Assembly: GCF_002165135.1 (NCBI RefSeq)
Contig: NZ_NFZQ01000007.1
Span: forward strand, 248,001 to 312,000
Reading direction: 5' to 3'
DNA from: Pseudomonas sp. SID14000
GTDB lineage: Bacteria; Pseudomonadota; Gammaproteobacteria; Pseudomonadales; Pseudomonadaceae
DNA length: 64,000 nucleotides
Shown: positions 62,489 through 64,000 of the stretch, one piece after another
Layout: each line of letters opens with the position of its first letter
Position numbering within the stretch: position 1 is the stretch's first letter
Made by a program: the position numbers and the translations under genes
Notes under the pieces: generated by a model
Databases searched by the model: none
What the model was told of the DNA's origin: nothing
Seen by the model: only the letters and a program-made list of their open reading frames with translations

Positions 62489-63676
62489 TCAGGCCGCCTG
62501 GAAAGCGTGCTTGCGCTTGCGCTCGGCCAACCCCCACGCCAGCAACGCCAGCCCGCCAATCACCAACCCCGCCACCACGATCCCCATCCAGCCCTGGCGC
62601 TGGAACAACTGCGTGCCCAGCAACGACCCTAATGCCCCGCCAATGAAGTAGCAGGTGATATACCCGGCATTCAGCCGCGTGCGCGCCTCGGGCCGCAGGG
62701 CAATCACCGCATTCTGGTTGCTCACGTGCACCAGTTGTACTGCCAGGTCGAGCATCAGCACGCCCAGCAGCAAGGCCAGCAACGACTGCTCGGCGAAGCC
62801 CAGCGGCACCCATGACAGCAGCAATACCACCAGGCCCACGGTGGTGCCCAGCGAACCCTTGCCACGGTCGGCCAGGCGACCCGCCCAGTTGGCCGACAGT
62901 GCACCCGCTGCACCGGCCAGGCCGAACAGGCCTATCACCGCGTCCGAATAGTGATACGGGCCTTTCGCCAGCAGGAACGCCAGTGGCGTCCAGAACAGGG
63001 CGAACAGGCTGAATGCCAGCAGGCCGAGCAGCGAACGCAGGCGCAGCACCGGTTCTTCGAGGAACAGGCGGAATACCGAGCCGATCAGCGCCGGGTATTT
63101 CAGGCCGGCATGGCTGTGGTGTTGCGGCAGGCTGCGGTACAGCGCCACGGCGGTGATGGCCATCAGAACCGCGGCCAGCACGTAGATGCTGCGCCATCCA
63201 CCCAGTTCGGCCATGAACCCGGCGGCGGTACGCGCCAGCAGGATGCCCAGCAGCAATCCGCTCATCAAGGTGCCGACCGCGCGCCCGCGCTGGTGTGGCT
63301 CACTGAGGGTCGCAGCCATGGGCACGAGGATCTGCGCCACCACCGAGAACAGCCCGGTCAGCGCGGTGCCAAGGATCAGCCAGGGAAGGCTCGGTGCGCA
63401 GGCGCTGATGACCAGGCCCAGGGTGGAAATGGCGGTCATCACGGTGATCAGCCGGCGCTGCTCGAACAGGTCGCCCAGCGGTGCCAGCAGCAACAGGCCG
63501 GCGCCGTAGCTGAGTTGCGCGGCAATGACGATGCTGCCGGCACTGGCGGTGCTCAGGCCGAACTGCTGGGCGATGCTGTGCAGCAGCGGTTGCGCATAGT
63601 AGTTGCTGGCCACGGCCAGGCCGGTGGCGGTGGCCATCAGCAGGATCAGGGCACGGCTGAGAGTGGGGGCGTTCAT
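62489..63676 (-). CDS. MFS transporter
   Basis: A 395-residue protein with about twelve helices. ATATGLAVASNYYAQPLLHSIA and LGDLFEQRRLITVM (motif between helices 2 and 3) fit the YgaY/sugar-efflux-like MFS groups. PEARTRLNAGYITCYFIGGALGS is characteristic of this subfamily. Substrate unknown. The ATG at 63676 follows GAGAACTGC with a weak ribosome site. Confidence 0.88.
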   Translation of the reverse strand: MNAPTLSRALILLMATATGLAVASNYYAQPLLHSIAQQFGLSTASAGSIVIAAQLSYGAGLLLLAPLGDLFEQRRLITVMTAISTLGLVISACAPSLPWLILGTALTGLFSVVAQILVPMAATLSEPHQRGRAVGTLMSGLLLGILLARTAAGFMAELGGWRSIYVLAAVLMAITAVALYRSLPQHHSHAGLKYPALIGSVFRLFLEEPVLRLRSLLGLLAFSLFALFWTPLAFLLAKGPYHYSDAVIGLFGLAGAAGALSANWAGRLADRGKGSLGTTVGLVVLLLSWVPLGFAEQSLLALLLGVLMLDLAVQLVHVSNQNAVIALRPEARTRLNAGYITCYFIGGALGSLLGTQLFQRQGWMGIVVAGLVIGGLALLAWGLAERKRKHAFQAA

Positions 63677-63798
63677 GCAGTTCTCGTTGCGGGCAGGAGT
63701 AAGGGGGGATTATCGGAAAGTGTCGGGCACGACATCAATGCATTGTGTGGCAAGGCAGGGCGGGGGAGGGTGTTGCTGGAGGTTGGGCAGCGGTTGAA

Positions 63799-63846
63799 CC
63801 TGTGCCGGCCTTTTCGGGTAAACCCGCGAAGAGGCCGGAACAGGCA
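63799..63846. repeat. Single REP element
   Basis: CCTGTGCCGGCCTTTTCGGGTAAACCCGCGAAGAGGCCGGAACAGG, one long palindrome with a shortened left arm. Confidence 0.85.
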
Positions 63847-63855
63847 ACCCTTCAA

Positions 63856-64000
63856 TCAGGCTGCAAACCCGCCATCAATCGTCAAGCTGGCCCCAGTGAC
63901 ATACCCCGCCTCAGGCCCCGCCAGGTAAGCCACGAAGCTGGCAATCTCATCCGCCTCGCCATACCGCCCGATCGCCATCAGCGGGATCAGGCTGTCAGCG
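63856..64000 (-). CDS. SDR family oxidoreductase, C-terminal fragment
   Basis: Read on the minus strand from the window end, 47 residues end IGRYGEADEIASFVAYLAGPEAGYVTGASLTIDGGFAA and a stop at 63856. This is the classic FabG-type SDR C-terminus (G-R-x-G...E-I, YVTG, DGG). The front of the gene is outside the window. Confidence 0.85.
   Translation of the reverse strand, partial: ADSLIPLMAIGRYGEADEIASFVAYLAGPEAGYVTGASLTIDGGFAA

Overview
The window is chromosomal DNA from a fluorescent Pseudomonas, most likely of the P. putida group. The high-GC codon use, the gene order (wbpL-wbpM ... comEA, pyrF, curA-like, MCP, benE, folE, smr, prmB, aroC) and the dense REP palindromes of the TTCGCGGGTAAACCCGC type all point there. 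I worked from the sequence alone, so family names rest on recognised motifs, not searches.

Positions 1-26563 are a surface-polysaccharide (O-antigen type) locus. A rightward block holds the 3' end of a WbpL-type initiating transferase, wbpM, and rfbB-rfbD-rfbA (dTDP-rhamnose pathway; no rfbC in the window). It meets a leftward block converging on it. That block starts with wecB-wecC (UDP-ManNAcA), then a 2091-residue methyltransferase / very long coiled coil / multi-glycosyltransferase protein, a rhamnosyltransferase-like / DUF6270 fusion, a small lipoprotein, a membrane protein with a degenerate kinase-like C-terminus, two GT4 transferases and a second, paralogous lipoprotein closed by a terminator. 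Beyond the terminator are a glucuronyl C5-epimerase-like protein, a DUF6270 protein and an acyltransferase-3/SGNH O-acetylase, with its own terminator at 5682-5703. The left part (about 5.7-11.3 kb) is visibly AT-richer, and no REP elements occur between 1 and about 27.6 kb, which suits a horizontally exchanged island. No Wzx, Wzy, Wzz, Wzm or Wzt is encoded here.

Positions 27254-64000 are conserved core: comEA, a DUF2897 protein, pyrF, a DUF3077 protein, a CurA-type reductase, an SDR, an MFS/MocR divergent pair, a chemotaxis receptor, benE, two thioredoxin-fold GST/glutaredoxin proteins, folE, smr, an isochorismatase-like hydrolase, prmB, an alpha/beta hydrolase, aroC, MFS plus acireductone-dioxygenase-like genes, DUF3509, ankyrin and ZIP genes, an LTA-synthase-like sulfatase, rraB, a cytochrome c, a class I amidotransferase, a CorA-type transporter, an acyltransferase, a crotonase, tRNA-Ser(GGA), a TonB-dependent receptor, another MFS and a truncated SDR. 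REP singlets or inverted pairs sit in most intergenic spaces.

The best candidate for an undescribed system is the leftward polysaccharide block. The long protein carries at least ten exact 39-residue coiled-coil repeats (117 bp in DNA) between a methyltransferase and glycosyltransferases. This recalls the WbdD-type chain-length ruler and WsaE-type trifunctional enzymes, and next to it lies a membrane protein with a pseudokinase-like tail.
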